Shown here: positions 14,970 to 22,866 of the stretch, in pieces
How positions within the stretch are numbered: the first letter of the stretch is position 1
Layout: each line of letters starts with the position of its first letter
Made by a program: the position numbers and the translations under genes
Source: UBA6197 sp047638075
GTDB taxonomy: Bacteria > Pseudomonadota > Alphaproteobacteria > Rhodobacterales > Rhodobacteraceae
Reading direction: 5' to 3'
NCBI RefSeq assembly: GCF_047638075.1
Contig: NZ_JBLJBV010000083.1
Location: forward strand, 1 to 27,277
Length of the DNA: 27,277 bases
The notes under the pieces: generated by a model
What the model was told of the DNA's origin: nothing
Databases searched by the model: none
Seen by the model: only the letters and a program-made list of their open reading frames with translations

Positions 14970-15332
14970 TCAGGCCGCGTCTGACAGCACCTTAGCCAGA
15001 TCGAACAGACGGCGCCGCTGGGGTTCAGGGATCGCGTAATAGGACCGAACCAATGCCAGTGCTTCCTTGTCGGCCAAAATATCGCCGGCAAGTTCTTCCT
15101 GTGCTATGCCGCCTTCGGAAAGACCTTCAAAAAAGAACGAGATCGGAACCTCAACCGCATCGGCAATATCCCAAAGACGCGAGGCGGAAACCCGGTTCAT
15201 CCCCGTTTCATATTTTTGGATCTGCTGAAATTTGATCCCGACTTTTTCAGCCAGTTGTTGCTGCGTCATGCCGACCATCCAGCGGCGGTGGCGAATTCTT
15301 TTTCCGACATGCACATCTACAGGGTGTTTCAT
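14970..15332 (-). CDS. XRE-family transcriptional regulator
   Basis: 120 residues, with an AGGAG ribosome site six bases before the ATG. Residues about 9-64 form a Cro/CI-type helix-turn-helix (KRIRHRRWMVGMTQQQLAEKVGIKFQQIQKYETG...RLWDIADAVEVPISFFFEG). The remainder (ADKEALALVRSYYAIPEPQRRRLFDLAKVL) is the helical tail seen in a widespread alphaproteobacterial group of small XRE regulators. Its targets cannot be read from the sequence. A perfect dyad about 75-95 bp upstream may be its own operator. A short G/C hairpin near 14888-14908 separates it from hisN downstream. Confidence 0.88.
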   Translation of the reverse strand: MKHPVDVHVGKRIRHRRWMVGMTQQQLAEKVGIKFQQIQKYETGMNRVSASRLWDIADAVEVPISFFFEGLSEGGIAQEELAGDILADKEALALVRSYYAIPEPQRRRLFDLAKVLSDAA

Positions 15333-15663
15333 TCGTTACTCCTAATCCGTCAGATGGATAATCAAATACCATGCCCAAGCCTGCACAATATAACGAAAAT
15401 GCGAAACCTGTCCGAAAAGACAGGTCCACCATAAGGCGAGCGGCGGATTTCCACTCATGGCCCGGCCAAAACCCCAAAAACACTGTATGCGTGTTGGCGA
15501 ATTTGCCTGATCGCGCTAAGATTGTTTCTTGTTTTTTGCGGATTTCGCAGCTTACCCAAGGGCAACTCAGGATTGAGCCCCGAAAAACGAATCACCACCC
15601 TTGGGCTTTTCGCAAGGCGCGATGGCCCCTATGATAGGCCCTAATTCCCCCATGAGGGCCGTG
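15333..15663. other. 331-bp divergent intergenic region (XRE gene / oxidoreductase gene)
   Basis: It is relatively A/T-rich and contains the 20-bp dyad at 15406-15425. An 87-codon ORF (15371-15634) has no family features and is not accepted as a gene. Promoters for both flanking genes must lie here, but I see no convincing -35/-10 pair. Confidence 0.4.
15406..15425. promoter_or_regulatory. Dyad ACCTGTC-N6-GACAGGT, candidate operator
   Basis: Perfect 7-bp inverted arms around CGAAAA, in the divergent promoter region. Spacing and symmetry suit a dimeric repressor such as the adjacent XRE protein. It could also form an RNA hairpin. Confidence 0.4.
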
Positions 15664-16626
15664 ATGCGCGCGTTTCAGATGATCTCTCCAAAAACCGCTC
15701 CGGCACTGGTGCCGCTGCGTCTGCCGCCCCCCGGCCCGGGTGAGCTGCGGGTCAGGATCGCGGCATGCGGGTTGAACTTTGCCGATCTGCTGATGATTTC
15801 TGGGCGGTATCAGGACACGCCACCGCTGCCCTTCACGCTGGGGATGGAGTTGTCGGGCACTGTTGAAACGCTTGGGCCGGGCACCACCGGCCCCGCGCCG
15901 GGCACGCGGGTTGCGGTCTTTGCGGGCCGGGGCGGGCTGGCCGATGCGGGAAACTTTGAGGCAAGCCGCGCGATCCCCCTGCCTGATAACATGAACTTTG
16001 AAACTGCCGCCGGGTTTCAGATCGCCTATGGCACGTCGCATGTGGCGTTGGCCTACCGGGCGGCGCTGCAACCGGCCGAAACGCTGGTGGTGCTGGGGGC
16101 TGCGGGGGGGGTCGGGCTGACGGCGGTGGAAATTGGCAAAAAGATGGGCGCGCGGGTGATTGCCTGCGCGCGTGGCGCTGACCGGCTGGAGGTGGCCAGA
16201 AAGGCCGGGGCCGATGTGCTATTGGACAGCGAAACCCCCGATCTGCGTGGCGCGATCAAGGCCGAAGGCGGCGCCGATGTCATCTATGACGCCATTGGCG
16301 GCGCCACAGGCAGCGCCGCGTTTGGCGCGCTTCATACCGGCGGCCGGTTCTTGGTCGTCGGTTTCGCCTCGGGCAGCCCGCCCGAAGTGCCGCTGAATCA
16401 TCTTCTGGTCAAGAACATCGCACTGCACGGGCTTTATTGGGGCGGCTATCTGGCGTTGGCCCCCAACGTGATGAGGGACAGCCTGCAAACCTTGCTGGGT
16501 TGGTATGCCAAAGGGGCCCTTGCGCCCCATGTCGGCGCACAATTCCCGCTAGAGCGCGCCGCCGAGGCGTTGGAAATGCTGCGCGCACGCCGTTCAACCG
16601 GCAAGATCGTGGTGACAATGGCTTAG
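15664..16626 (+). CDS. NADPH:quinone oxidoreductase family protein (MDR superfamily)
   Basis: The 320-residue zinc-free medium-chain dehydrogenase family protein begins at ATG 15664 (MRAFQMISPK) with a GAGGG site; starts farther upstream lack family character. The GroES-like N-terminal half contains GELRVRIAACGLNFADLLMISGRYQ (about 26-50) and PFTLGMELSGTVETLG. The nucleotide-binding half has LVVLGAAGGVGLTAVEIGKKMGARVIACA (141-169), a Rossmann motif. GADVIYDAIGG and a C-terminal RRSTGKIVVTM follow. No catalytic zinc ligands are present. The likely reaction is NADPH-dependent reduction of a quinone or enone; substrate unknown. Confidence 0.9.
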   Translation: MRAFQMISPKTAPALVPLRLPPPGPGELRVRIAACGLNFADLLMISGRYQDTPPLPFTLGMELSGTVETLGPGTTGPAPGTRVAVFAGRGGLADAGNFEASRAIPLPDNMNFETAAGFQIAYGTSHVALAYRAALQPAETLVVLGAAGGVGLTAVEIGKKMGARVIACARGADRLEVARKAGADVLLDSETPDLRGAIKAEGGADVIYDAIGGATGSAAFGALHTGGRFLVVGFASGSPPEVPLNHLLVKNIALHGLYWGGYLALAPNVMRDSLQTLLGWYAKGALAPHVGAQFPLERAAEALEMLRARRSTGKIVVTMA

Positions 16627-16686
16627 CCATCCGGACGCGCCCGCCGATCTGTTCAGAAAGTTGTGCACAAGATCGGCCCGGAACTG

Positions 16687-16715
16687 CTTGAAATTCGTGC
16701 CAGTGCCGCCAATAT
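16687..16715 (+). promoter_or_regulatory. Possible heat-shock-type promoter of the BI-1 gene
   Basis: CTTGAAA at 16687 and CCAATAT at 16709-16715, with 18 bp between CTTG and CCAATAT, resemble the alphaproteobacterial RpoH pattern. The match in the -10 is imperfect. Confidence 0.3.
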
Positions 16716-16776
16716 ACGGTTCTAGTCGCGGTGCTTGATCAGGGTTGCCGCGTTCCCTTTTCAACTGGAGGCTTAC

Positions 16777-17496
16777 ATGGCTGACTTCAATACGGTGCGC
16801 GCCAGCCAGGCAGGCGCCCGCTCAACGCAGATCGACGAAGGTCTGCGCGCGCATATGAACAAGGTCTACGGGCTGATGTCGGTGGGCATGGCCGTTACGG
16901 GTCTTGTGGCTTGGGCCGTTGGCACCAACGAGGCGCTTTTGAACATGATCTTTGGATCGCCCCTTAAATGGGTGGTCATGTTTGCGCCGCTGGCGGTGGT
17001 GTTCGCTTTTGGCGCGATGCTGCACAAGATGTCGGCAGCGACCGCGCAGCTGGTATTTTTCGGCTTTGCGGCGCTGATGGGCCTGTCGATCAGCTATATT
17101 TTTGCGGTCTATACCGGTGTCTCAATTGCGCAGACCTTCCTGGTCACGGCGATCTCTTTCGCGGGGCTGTCGCTTTATGGCTACACGACAAAGCGCAACC
17201 TGTCGGCAATGGGGTCATTCCTGATGATGGGTCTGATCGGGCTGATCGTGGCCTCGATCATCAACATCTTTGTGGTGTCCTCGGCGCTGCAATTCGCCAT
17301 TTCGGTGATTGGTGTGCTGATTTTTGCAGGGCTGACCGCCTACGACACGCAAAACATCAAGAACACCTATCTGCAGCTTGTGCAGTCAGATCGTGAATTC
17401 CTGGGTAAGGCGGCCATTCTGGGTGCCTTGCAGCTTTACCTCGATTTCCTGAACATGTTCATGTTCTTGCTGCAATTTCTGGGGAACCGCGATTAA
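16777..17496 (+). CDS. Bax inhibitor-1 / YccA family membrane protein
   Basis: 239 residues, beginning MADFNTVRASQAGARSTQIDEGLRAHM, with a CTGGAGGC ribosome site before ATG 16777. Seven hydrophobic segments run from about residue 30 to 235. The family features NKVYGLMSVGMAVTGLVAW, GLSISYIFAVYTG, FAGLTAYDTQNIK and LYLDFLNMFMFLLQFLG are clear; the aspartates in the last two correspond to the conserved pair implicated in ion leak in the TMBIM/BsYetJ family. E. coli YccA of this family interacts with the FtsH protease. The role here is probably membrane-protein or ion homeostasis. Two terminators follow, so it is probably a single-gene unit. Confidence 0.93.
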   Translation: MADFNTVRASQAGARSTQIDEGLRAHMNKVYGLMSVGMAVTGLVAWAVGTNEALLNMIFGSPLKWVVMFAPLAVVFAFGAMLHKMSAATAQLVFFGFAALMGLSISYIFAVYTGVSIAQTFLVTAISFAGLSLYGYTTKRNLSAMGSFLMMGLIGLIVASIINIFVVSSALQFAISVIGVLIFAGLTAYDTQNIKNTYLQLVQSDREFLGKAAILGALQLYLDFLNMFMFLLQFLGNRD

Positions 17497-17516
17497 ACCG
17501 CATCAAAACGCGGTTT
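17495..17516 (+). terminator. Terminator overlapping the BI-1 stop codon
   Basis: AAACCGC / GCGGTTT stem with an 8-nt loop, continuing TTCTC. The left arm includes the last two bases of the TAA stop. Confidence 0.55.
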
Positions 17517-17568
17517 TCTCAAACGCAGCTTTCTGACCCCCTTGGGTCAGGACATGGCGCTACCGATA

Positions 17569-17596
17569 CCTGCCGCGCGATGCGCGGCAGGTTTTT
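17569..17596 (+). terminator. Strong intrinsic terminator
   Basis: CCTGCCGCGC / GCGCGGCAGG, a 10-bp perfect stem with GAT loop, followed by TTTTT. Second terminator behind the BI-1 gene. Confidence 0.85.
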
Positions 17597-17675
17597 ATGG
17601 CCGCAAAGCCTGCAAAAACGACCAAAGAGGCTGATCCAAAATCCGCCGGATGGCACCTAACCCGCCAACCAGCAG

Positions 17676-18125
17676 TCAGCGGCCCGCAGCCCTGATGACC
17701 TGCAGCAGAAAATGTCTGTCGCCTTCATTTCCCAAAAGTGCTGCGGCCTGTCGTGGGTCCAGCCACACCGCGCGATGCCCCGGCTCCGTGGGGGGGCCCA
17801 ATCTTCGCACCGGGCGGGCGCGATAGATGGTGCACAGCTTTTCCGCCCATCGGTCATATTCGGGCATATAGGCAAAGCGCCGAAAGGCCCCCACCCGCCG
17901 CGGATCTGAAATGCTCCAGCCCGTTTCCTCGAACACTTCGCGGTGCAACGCGCGGATCGGGCTTTCACCGGGGTCAATCCCACCGCCGGGCAGTTGGTAT
18001 TCGGGTTTCGGATCAGTTTGATGGGTCACCAAAACCCGGTTGCCCAGCATCAAAATGCCATATGCGCCGGGTCTGAGCCCATAGCGTTGCCCGGCCACGA
18101 TAGGTTCGCCAAATCTTCGGATCAT
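17676..18125 (-). CDS. NUDIX hydrolase
   Basis: 149 residues from ATG 18125 (MIRRFGEPIVAGQRYGLRPGAYGIL). The full NUDIX box is present at 48-70: G-x5-E-x7-R-E-V-F-E-E-T-G-W. The enzyme should cleave a nucleoside diphosphate linked to another group, using Mg2+; the substrate cannot be read from the sequence. A much longer open frame extends upstream to 18800, but it is antisense to hslO and is not used. The gene is divergent from hslO, and the two promoters share about 100 bp. Confidence 0.85.
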   Translation of the reverse strand: MIRRFGEPIVAGQRYGLRPGAYGILMLGNRVLVTHQTDPKPEYQLPGGGIDPGESPIRALHREVFEETGWSISDPRRVGAFRRFAYMPEYDRWAEKLCTIYRARPVRRLGPPTEPGHRAVWLDPRQAAALLGNEGDRHFLLQVIRAAGR

Positions 18126-18134
18126 CGGTTTGCC

Positions 18135-18162
18135 CTTGGGTGTGCGGTTGCCGCACCTATAT
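18135..18162 (+). promoter_or_regulatory. Heat-shock (RpoH-like) promoter of hslO
   Basis: CTTG at 18135-18138, 17 bp, CCTATAT at 18156-18162, matching the CTTG-N17-CYTATnT pattern known for alphaproteobacterial sigma-32. The spacer holds a perfect GTGCGG-TTG-CCGCAC dyad (18142-18156), and CCTATATAGG is itself palindromic. The gene behind it encodes a stress chaperone, which supports the call. Confidence 0.5.
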
Positions 18163-18224
18163 AGGCGCGGTATGCCAGCCCAAAGGGCGCAAGAAAAGCC
18201 CCCGAAAATACCCAAGGAACCGCC

Positions 18225-19244
18225 ATGACCACGCTTTCGCAAATTGCCTGGGATGATACCGTCCTGCCCTTCCAGCTTGATCACTCTGACATCCGGGGGC
18301 GGGTCGCGCGGCTGGATGGCGTGTTGGAGCAGGTGTTGCGTCAACACGACTACCCCCCGGTGATCGAGGCGCTTGTCGCCGAGGCGGCGTTGCTGACCGC
18401 TCTGATCGGCCAAACGATCAAGCTGCGCTGGAAACTTAGCCTGCAAATCCGCGGCTCGGGCGCGATCAGGATCATCGCAACCGATTATTACGGCCCCAGC
18501 GAAGACGGCGCCCCCGCCAAAATCCGCGGTTGGGCCAGTTATGACGCCGACGGGCTGACCGATGCCGCCCCTTTTGACCAGATCGGTGAGGGGTATTTTG
18601 CCGTGCTGATCGACCAGGGCGCAGGCATGACCCCCTATCAGGGAATCACCCCCCTGTCGGGTGGCTCGCTTGCCGCCTGCGCTGCTACCTATTTCGCACA
18701 GTCCGAACAGTTGCCCACGCGGTTCGCGCTGTCTTATGGCCGCTCCATCCTGCCGGGCCAGCCGGAACGCTGGCGCGCGGGCGGGGTGATGCTTCAGCAC
18801 ATGCCGAAATCATCGCCGTTTGTCGCGTCAGAAGGGGGCTCGGGTGATGACGGGCTATTGGTGGGTGCCGATATCCTGCAAGGGCAGGAAAGTGAAAACT
18901 GGAATCGCGTCAACATGCTGCTTGATACAGTCGAAGATATGGAGCTGATCGGCCCCTCGGTTCATCCGACGGATCTGTTGGTCCGGCTTTTCCACGAAGA
19001 GGCCCCGCGCGTCTATGACGCCCAGCCGGTAGAGTTTGGCTGTTCGTGTTCGCCTGACAAAGTTCGAAATTCGCTTGGGATCTATTCGCAAGAAGAGATC
19101 CTGACGATGACCACCCCCGAGGGTGTCTTGACCGCCGATTGCCAATTCTGCGGCGCGCATTACGAATTTGACCCCCGGTCACTGGGGTTCGAGGCAACAA
19201 TCGCACCCGATGGCACCCCGTTGGAGCAAGATGATGGTGACTGA
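18225..19244 (+). CDS. hslO: Redox-regulated chaperone Hsp33
   Basis: Cytoplasmic holdase activated by oxidation and unfolding. The protein has 339 residues, with an AAGGAACCGCC ribosome site before ATG 18225. N-terminal blocks are VARLDGVLEQVLRQHDYPPVIEALVAEAALLTALIG and LKLSLQIRGSGAIR-like sequence (65-82); GSLAACAATYFAQSEQLPTRFAL lies near 147-169. The C-terminal redox switch has all four zinc cysteines, C273 and C275 (FGCSCSPDK) and C306 and C309 (DCQFCG). This spacing is the family standard, so the zinc-bound reduced state should be intact. It is the first gene of a run with nudL-like and cca genes, overlapping the next gene by 14 bp. Confidence 0.96.
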   Translation: MTTLSQIAWDDTVLPFQLDHSDIRGRVARLDGVLEQVLRQHDYPPVIEALVAEAALLTALIGQTIKLRWKLSLQIRGSGAIRIIATDYYGPSEDGAPAKIRGWASYDADGLTDAAPFDQIGEGYFAVLIDQGAGMTPYQGITPLSGGSLAACAATYFAQSEQLPTRFALSYGRSILPGQPERWRAGGVMLQHMPKSSPFVASEGGSGDDGLLVGADILQGQESENWNRVNMLLDTVEDMELIGPSVHPTDLLVRLFHEEAPRVYDAQPVEFGCSCSPDKVRNSLGIYSQEEILTMTTPEGVLTADCQFCGAHYEFDPRSLGFEATIAPDGTPLEQDDGD

Positions 19245-19836
19245 TCCGCTGGCCCCGGTTATCGCTGCTTTGGCACGGCCGGGGCGGCCCTCGTCGGATT
19301 ATGACCTGAACCCCGGCACAATATTGCCAAAGGGGCGCGTGCTGCGCCCTGCGGGGGTGTTGGTCGCATTTACCCAAACCGCCACGGGCCCGTCGCTGCT
19401 GCTGACCAAACGATCGTCGCAGTTACGCCACCACCCCGGCCAGATCGCCTTTCCTGGCGGCAAGGTTGACCCTGGCGACGCTGACCCCATCGGCGCCGCG
19501 CTGCGCGAGGCGCAAGAAGAAGTCGGCCTTGCCCCTGCCAATGTCGAGATTTTGGGCACGTTTGATCCGCATGAAACGGTGACGGGCTTTTTGGTGACCC
19601 CGGTGCTGGCGCGTGTTCGCACGCCCTTTGCCCCAATCCCCGAGGCGGGCGAGGTCGACGAGGTGTTCACCGTTCCGCTGACCCATTTTTCCAACCCGGC
19701 GGCATTTCGCATCGAAGGGCGGCTCTGGCTGGGGCAAAGGCGCAACTACTATACAGCCCCCTACGGCCCCTATTACATATGGGGCGCTACCGCACGGATT
19801 TTGCGGTCATTGGCTGACAGGATGGCGGCGCGATGA
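19231..19836 (+). CDS. NUDIX hydrolase, NudL-type CoA pyrophosphatase
   Basis: 201 residues; tandem ATGs at 19231 and 19234 follow GGAGCAAG, and the frame overlaps the end of hslO, suggesting translational coupling. LLLTKRSSQLRHHPGQIAFPGGKVDPGDAD leading to ALREAQEEVGL (about 57-100) is the signature of the CoA-pyrophosphatase NUDIX group, in which the classic box has a D-x-x-D pattern. The enzyme would split CoA or acyl-CoA to phosphopantetheine and 3',5'-ADP. The stop overlaps the cca start as ATGA. Confidence 0.88.
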   Translation: MMVTDPLAPVIAALARPGRPSSDYDLNPGTILPKGRVLRPAGVLVAFTQTATGPSLLLTKRSSQLRHHPGQIAFPGGKVDPGDADPIGAALREAQEEVGLAPANVEILGTFDPHETVTGFLVTPVLARVRTPFAPIPEAGEVDEVFTVPLTHFSNPAAFRIEGRLWLGQRRNYYTAPYGPYYIWGATARILRSLADRMAAR

Positions 19837-20978
19837 AGATAACCGACGATTGGATCACCGCAGACAGCACGCAAAGGGTTTTGCACATGCTGACCAGCGC
19901 AGGGCAGCAGGCATTTCTTGTGGGGGGGTGTGTGCGCAATGCGCTGTTGGGTCAGGCCGTGGCGGATATTGATATTGCCACCGACGCGCTGCCCGCAACG
20001 GTGATGTCCCTTGCACGCGCGGCCGGGATGCGGCCGGTGCCGACCGGCGTTGACCATGGCACCGTGACCGTGCTGGCCGATCATGTTGCGCACGAAGTCA
20101 CCACCTTTCGCCGCGACGTCGAAACCTTTGGCCGCCACGCCACCGTTGCCTTTTCACCGCATATCGAAGAAGACGCCGCCCGCCGCGATTTTACCATGAA
20201 CGCGCTTTATGCCCGCGCCGATGGCCGGGTAATTGACCCGTTGGGCAGCGGTCTGGCCGACCTTGCCGCGCGCCGCCTGCGATTTGTGGGTAAGCCGAAA
20301 GACCGGATCCGCGAAGACTATCTGCGCATATTGCGCTTTTTCCGGTTTACCGCCCTTTATGGCGACCCTGCGAACGGGCCAGATGCCGAAGGGCTGGCTG
20401 CCTGTGCCGCCCATGCCGACTGTATAAATACGCTGTCGCGCGAACGCGTTGGCGCGGAAATGCGCAAACTGTTGACCGCCCCCGACCCAGGCCCGGCGCT
20501 GGCCTCGATGGAGGCTTGTGGCGTGCTGGCCCATACCTTGGCCGGCGCGACTGCGCGTGCCATTGCGCCATTGGTGCATCTGGAAGACGGGCATAAGCCC
20601 GATTTCATTCGCCGTCTGGCCGCTTTGGGCGGCACCGACCAAGCCGAGGCATTGCGCCTGTCCAACGCTGAAGCGCGCGCGCTGGAGGCGCTGCAATCGG
20701 CTATCGGCAGCTATGAAGACGCCGGAACGCTGGGCTACCGTCTGGGCGAAGCGGGCGCGCAGGACGCTCTTTTGGTGCGTGCGGCGTTACTGGAAATGCC
20801 GCTGCCGGAAGGCTGGCCCGAGGCGGCGCGGCGGGGCGCATCGGCGCGGTTTCCCATTAGCGCCGCGGATCTGATGCCCGACCTGCAAGGCCCCGCCCTT
20901 GGCCAGCGGCTGCGCGACCTTGAGGCCCGCTGGATCGCATCGGGGTTCACGTTGTCGCGCGATGAGTTGTTGCGCTGA
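19833..20978 (+). CDS. cca: CCA tRNA nucleotidyltransferase (class II)
   Basis: Adds or repairs the 3' CCA of tRNAs from CTP and ATP. The protein has 381 residues. Catalytic head: FLVGGCVRNALLG (28-40) and DIDIATDA (45-52, metal-binding D45 and D47). Nucleotide-binding and motif blocks follow: EVTTFRRDVE, ARRDFTMNALY, VGKPKDRIREDYLRILRFFRF. The C-terminal body is shorter and alphaproteobacterial in style, with no HD domain visible. Coupled to the upstream NUDIX gene by an ATGA overlap. Some bacterial relatives are poly(A) polymerases, but the RRDFTMNALY and EDYLRILRFFRF blocks with short tail fit CCA addition. Confidence 0.92.
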   Translation: MKITDDWITADSTQRVLHMLTSAGQQAFLVGGCVRNALLGQAVADIDIATDALPATVMSLARAAGMRPVPTGVDHGTVTVLADHVAHEVTTFRRDVETFGRHATVAFSPHIEEDAARRDFTMNALYARADGRVIDPLGSGLADLAARRLRFVGKPKDRIREDYLRILRFFRFTALYGDPANGPDAEGLAACAAHADCINTLSRERVGAEMRKLLTAPDPGPALASMEACGVLAHTLAGATARAIAPLVHLEDGHKPDFIRRLAALGGTDQAEALRLSNAEARALEALQSAIGSYEDAGTLGYRLGEAGAQDALLVRAALLEMPLPEGWPEAARRGASARFPISAADLMPDLQGPALGQRLRDLEARWIASGFTLSRDELLR

Positions 20979-21027
20979 TCGGGTGGGTTTCGCCCTGCCC
21001 CGCATCGGCCTATACCCGTGGCACACA

Positions 21028-22866
21028 ATGAAAGTGACCTCGATGATAGATGCCTTCCGCCCTGCAGATGGCCCGCCCCCGCAACTGCTGGGGGCGTTCT
21101 TTCGCTGGTGCCTCAAAGGTGCCTGGCCTGCGCTGTGGCTGGCGGGGGGGCTGTCGGCGCTGGCAGGGTCGATGGAGGTGGTCTCGGCCTTGCTGCTTGG
21201 ATGGGTGATTGACGCGGCGCTGGCCAGCACGCCCGCGCGGGTCTTTGCCGATAACTGGTCGCTAATGGCGGGCTTTGCGGCGTTTTACCTGATCGCGCGG
21301 CCTTTGGTATTCGGGCTGTCGTCGGCCTCGCTCAATATGCTGATCAACCCCAATGTCATGCCGCTGGTGCTATCGCGTCTGCACCGCTGGACCATGGGTC
21401 ATGCGGTGACGTTCTTTGACAACGACTTCGCCGGGCGCATCGCGCAAAAGCAAATGCAGACCGCCCGTGCGGTGACCGATGTCACCTCGGAAATGATCAA
21501 TACCGCGGCTTTTGCGCTGGCCTCGATCATCGGATCGGCGGTTTTTCTGCTGGCGGTTGATGGCTGGGCGGCGCTGGGGCTTAGCGTCTGGCTGGTGGCC
21601 TATCTGGGGCTGATCCGTTGGTTTTTGCCCCGCGTGCGCGGCAAATCGGCGGCGCGGGCCTCGGCCCGGGCGATGGTGACGGGGCAGGTGGTGGACACGA
21701 TCACCAATATCAAGACCGTGAAACTTTTTGCCCATGCCAGCCACGAAGACCGCGCCGCGCTGTCGGCCATGGCCGGTTTTCGCGAACGCGCGTTGGATTT
21801 TGGCGTGGTCTCGACCCGGTTCCGGCTGTCGCTGATGACACTGGCGGGGTTGCTGCCGGTGCTGCTGGTTGGTGGCACATTGATGCTGTGGCAGCAAGGC
21901 AGCGCCACCGCGGGCGAAATTGCCAGCGCGGGGGCGATCTCTATCCGCATTGCGCAAATGACGGGTTGGGTCAGCATGTCCCTGATGGGAATTTGGGGAT
22001 CGGTGGGCGAGGTCGAGGACGGGATGCGCACCCTGACCCCGCCCCACACCCTGACCGATATCCCCGGCGCCCACACCCTGACCCGCGTCAAAGGCGAGAT
22101 CCGCTTTGACGATGTGCGCTTTGCCTATGGCGGCGAAACCGGCGGCGTGGATGGCCTTCGGCTGACTATCGCGCCGGGCGAACGGCTGGGCATTGTCGGT
22201 GCCTCGGGGGCGGGAAAGTCAACGTTGGTCGCCCTGTTGTTGCGGCTTTACGATACCGAGGCGGGCGCGGTGCTGATCGACGGGCAAGACCTGCGCGACG
22301 TCACCCAGGAAAGTCTGCGCCGCAATATCGGCATGGTCACGCAAGAAACCGCGATGTTCAACCGCTCGGCCCGCGACAACATCCTTTATGGCCGTCCCGA
22401 CGCCACGATGGATGAGGTGATCGCCGCCGCCCGCGCCGCCGAGGCGCATGAATTCATTCTGGCGCTGCAAGATCATCTGGGCAATCGCGGCTATGACGCC
22501 AATCTGGGCGAACGCGGGGTCAAGCTGTCAGGTGGCCAGCGCCAGCGTATCGCCCTTGCCCGTGCCTTCCTGAAAGACGCCCCGATTCTGGTTCTGGACG
22601 AGGCGACAAGCGCGCTTGACAGCGAGGTAGAGGCCGCGATCCAGTCTGCGCTACACCGGATCATGACGGGCAAGACGGTGCTGGCCATTGCCCACCGCCT
22701 GTCGACCCTGTCGGAAATGGACCGCATCGTGGTGATGGAGGCGGGGCAGATTGTCGAAACCGGCACCCATGCCGAACTGCTGGCCAAAGGGGGGCTATAT
22801 GCGCGCTATTGGAACCGCCAGTCGGGCGGCTTCATTGGCACAGATGATGAGAAAGAGCCCGCATGA
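21028..22866 (+). CDS. ABC exporter, fused permease and ATPase
   Basis: 612 residues if started at ATG 21028; ATG 21043 is an equally plausible start. An N-terminal six-helix transmembrane domain (about 30-325) is followed by an ATPase domain with Walker A GASGAGKS (391-398), Q-loop Q439, signature LSGGQ (500-504), Walker B ILVLDE (520-525) and switch H556 (IAHRLST). It is a half-transporter that should act as a dimer. The type is that of heavy-metal/lipid-like exporters, but the substrate is unknown. It is 49 bp after cca and overlaps the next gene by ATGA, so it is probably in the same transcript. Confidence 0.9.
   Translation: MKVTSMIDAFRPADGPPPQLLGAFFRWCLKGAWPALWLAGGLSALAGSMEVVSALLLGWVIDAALASTPARVFADNWSLMAGFAAFYLIARPLVFGLSSASLNMLINPNVMPLVLSRLHRWTMGHAVTFFDNDFAGRIAQKQMQTARAVTDVTSEMINTAAFALASIIGSAVFLLAVDGWAALGLSVWLVAYLGLIRWFLPRVRGKSAARASARAMVTGQVVDTITNIKTVKLFAHASHEDRAALSAMAGFRERALDFGVVSTRFRLSLMTLAGLLPVLLVGGTLMLWQQGSATAGEIASAGAISIRIAQMTGWVSMSLMGIWGSVGEVEDGMRTLTPPHTLTDIPGAHTLTRVKGEIRFDDVRFAYGGETGGVDGLRLTIAPGERLGIVGASGAGKSTLVALLLRLYDTEAGAVLIDGQDLRDVTQESLRRNIGMVTQETAMFNRSARDNILYGRPDATMDEVIAAARAAEAHEFILALQDHLGNRGYDANLGERGVKLSGGQRQRIALARAFLKDAPILVLDEATSALDSEVEAAIQSALHRIMTGKTVLAIAHRLSTLSEMDRIVVMEAGQIVETGTHAELLAKGGLYARYWNRQSGGFIGTDDEKEPA

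Noticed and set aside
15371..15634. 87-codon plus-strand ORF upstream of the quinone oxidoreductase
   Set aside because: No ribosome site, no family features, and it spans the divergent promoter region.
17676..18800. 374-codon minus-strand ORF read as one large NUDIX protein
   Set aside because: Only the last 149 codons have NUDIX features; the upstream part is antisense to hslO.
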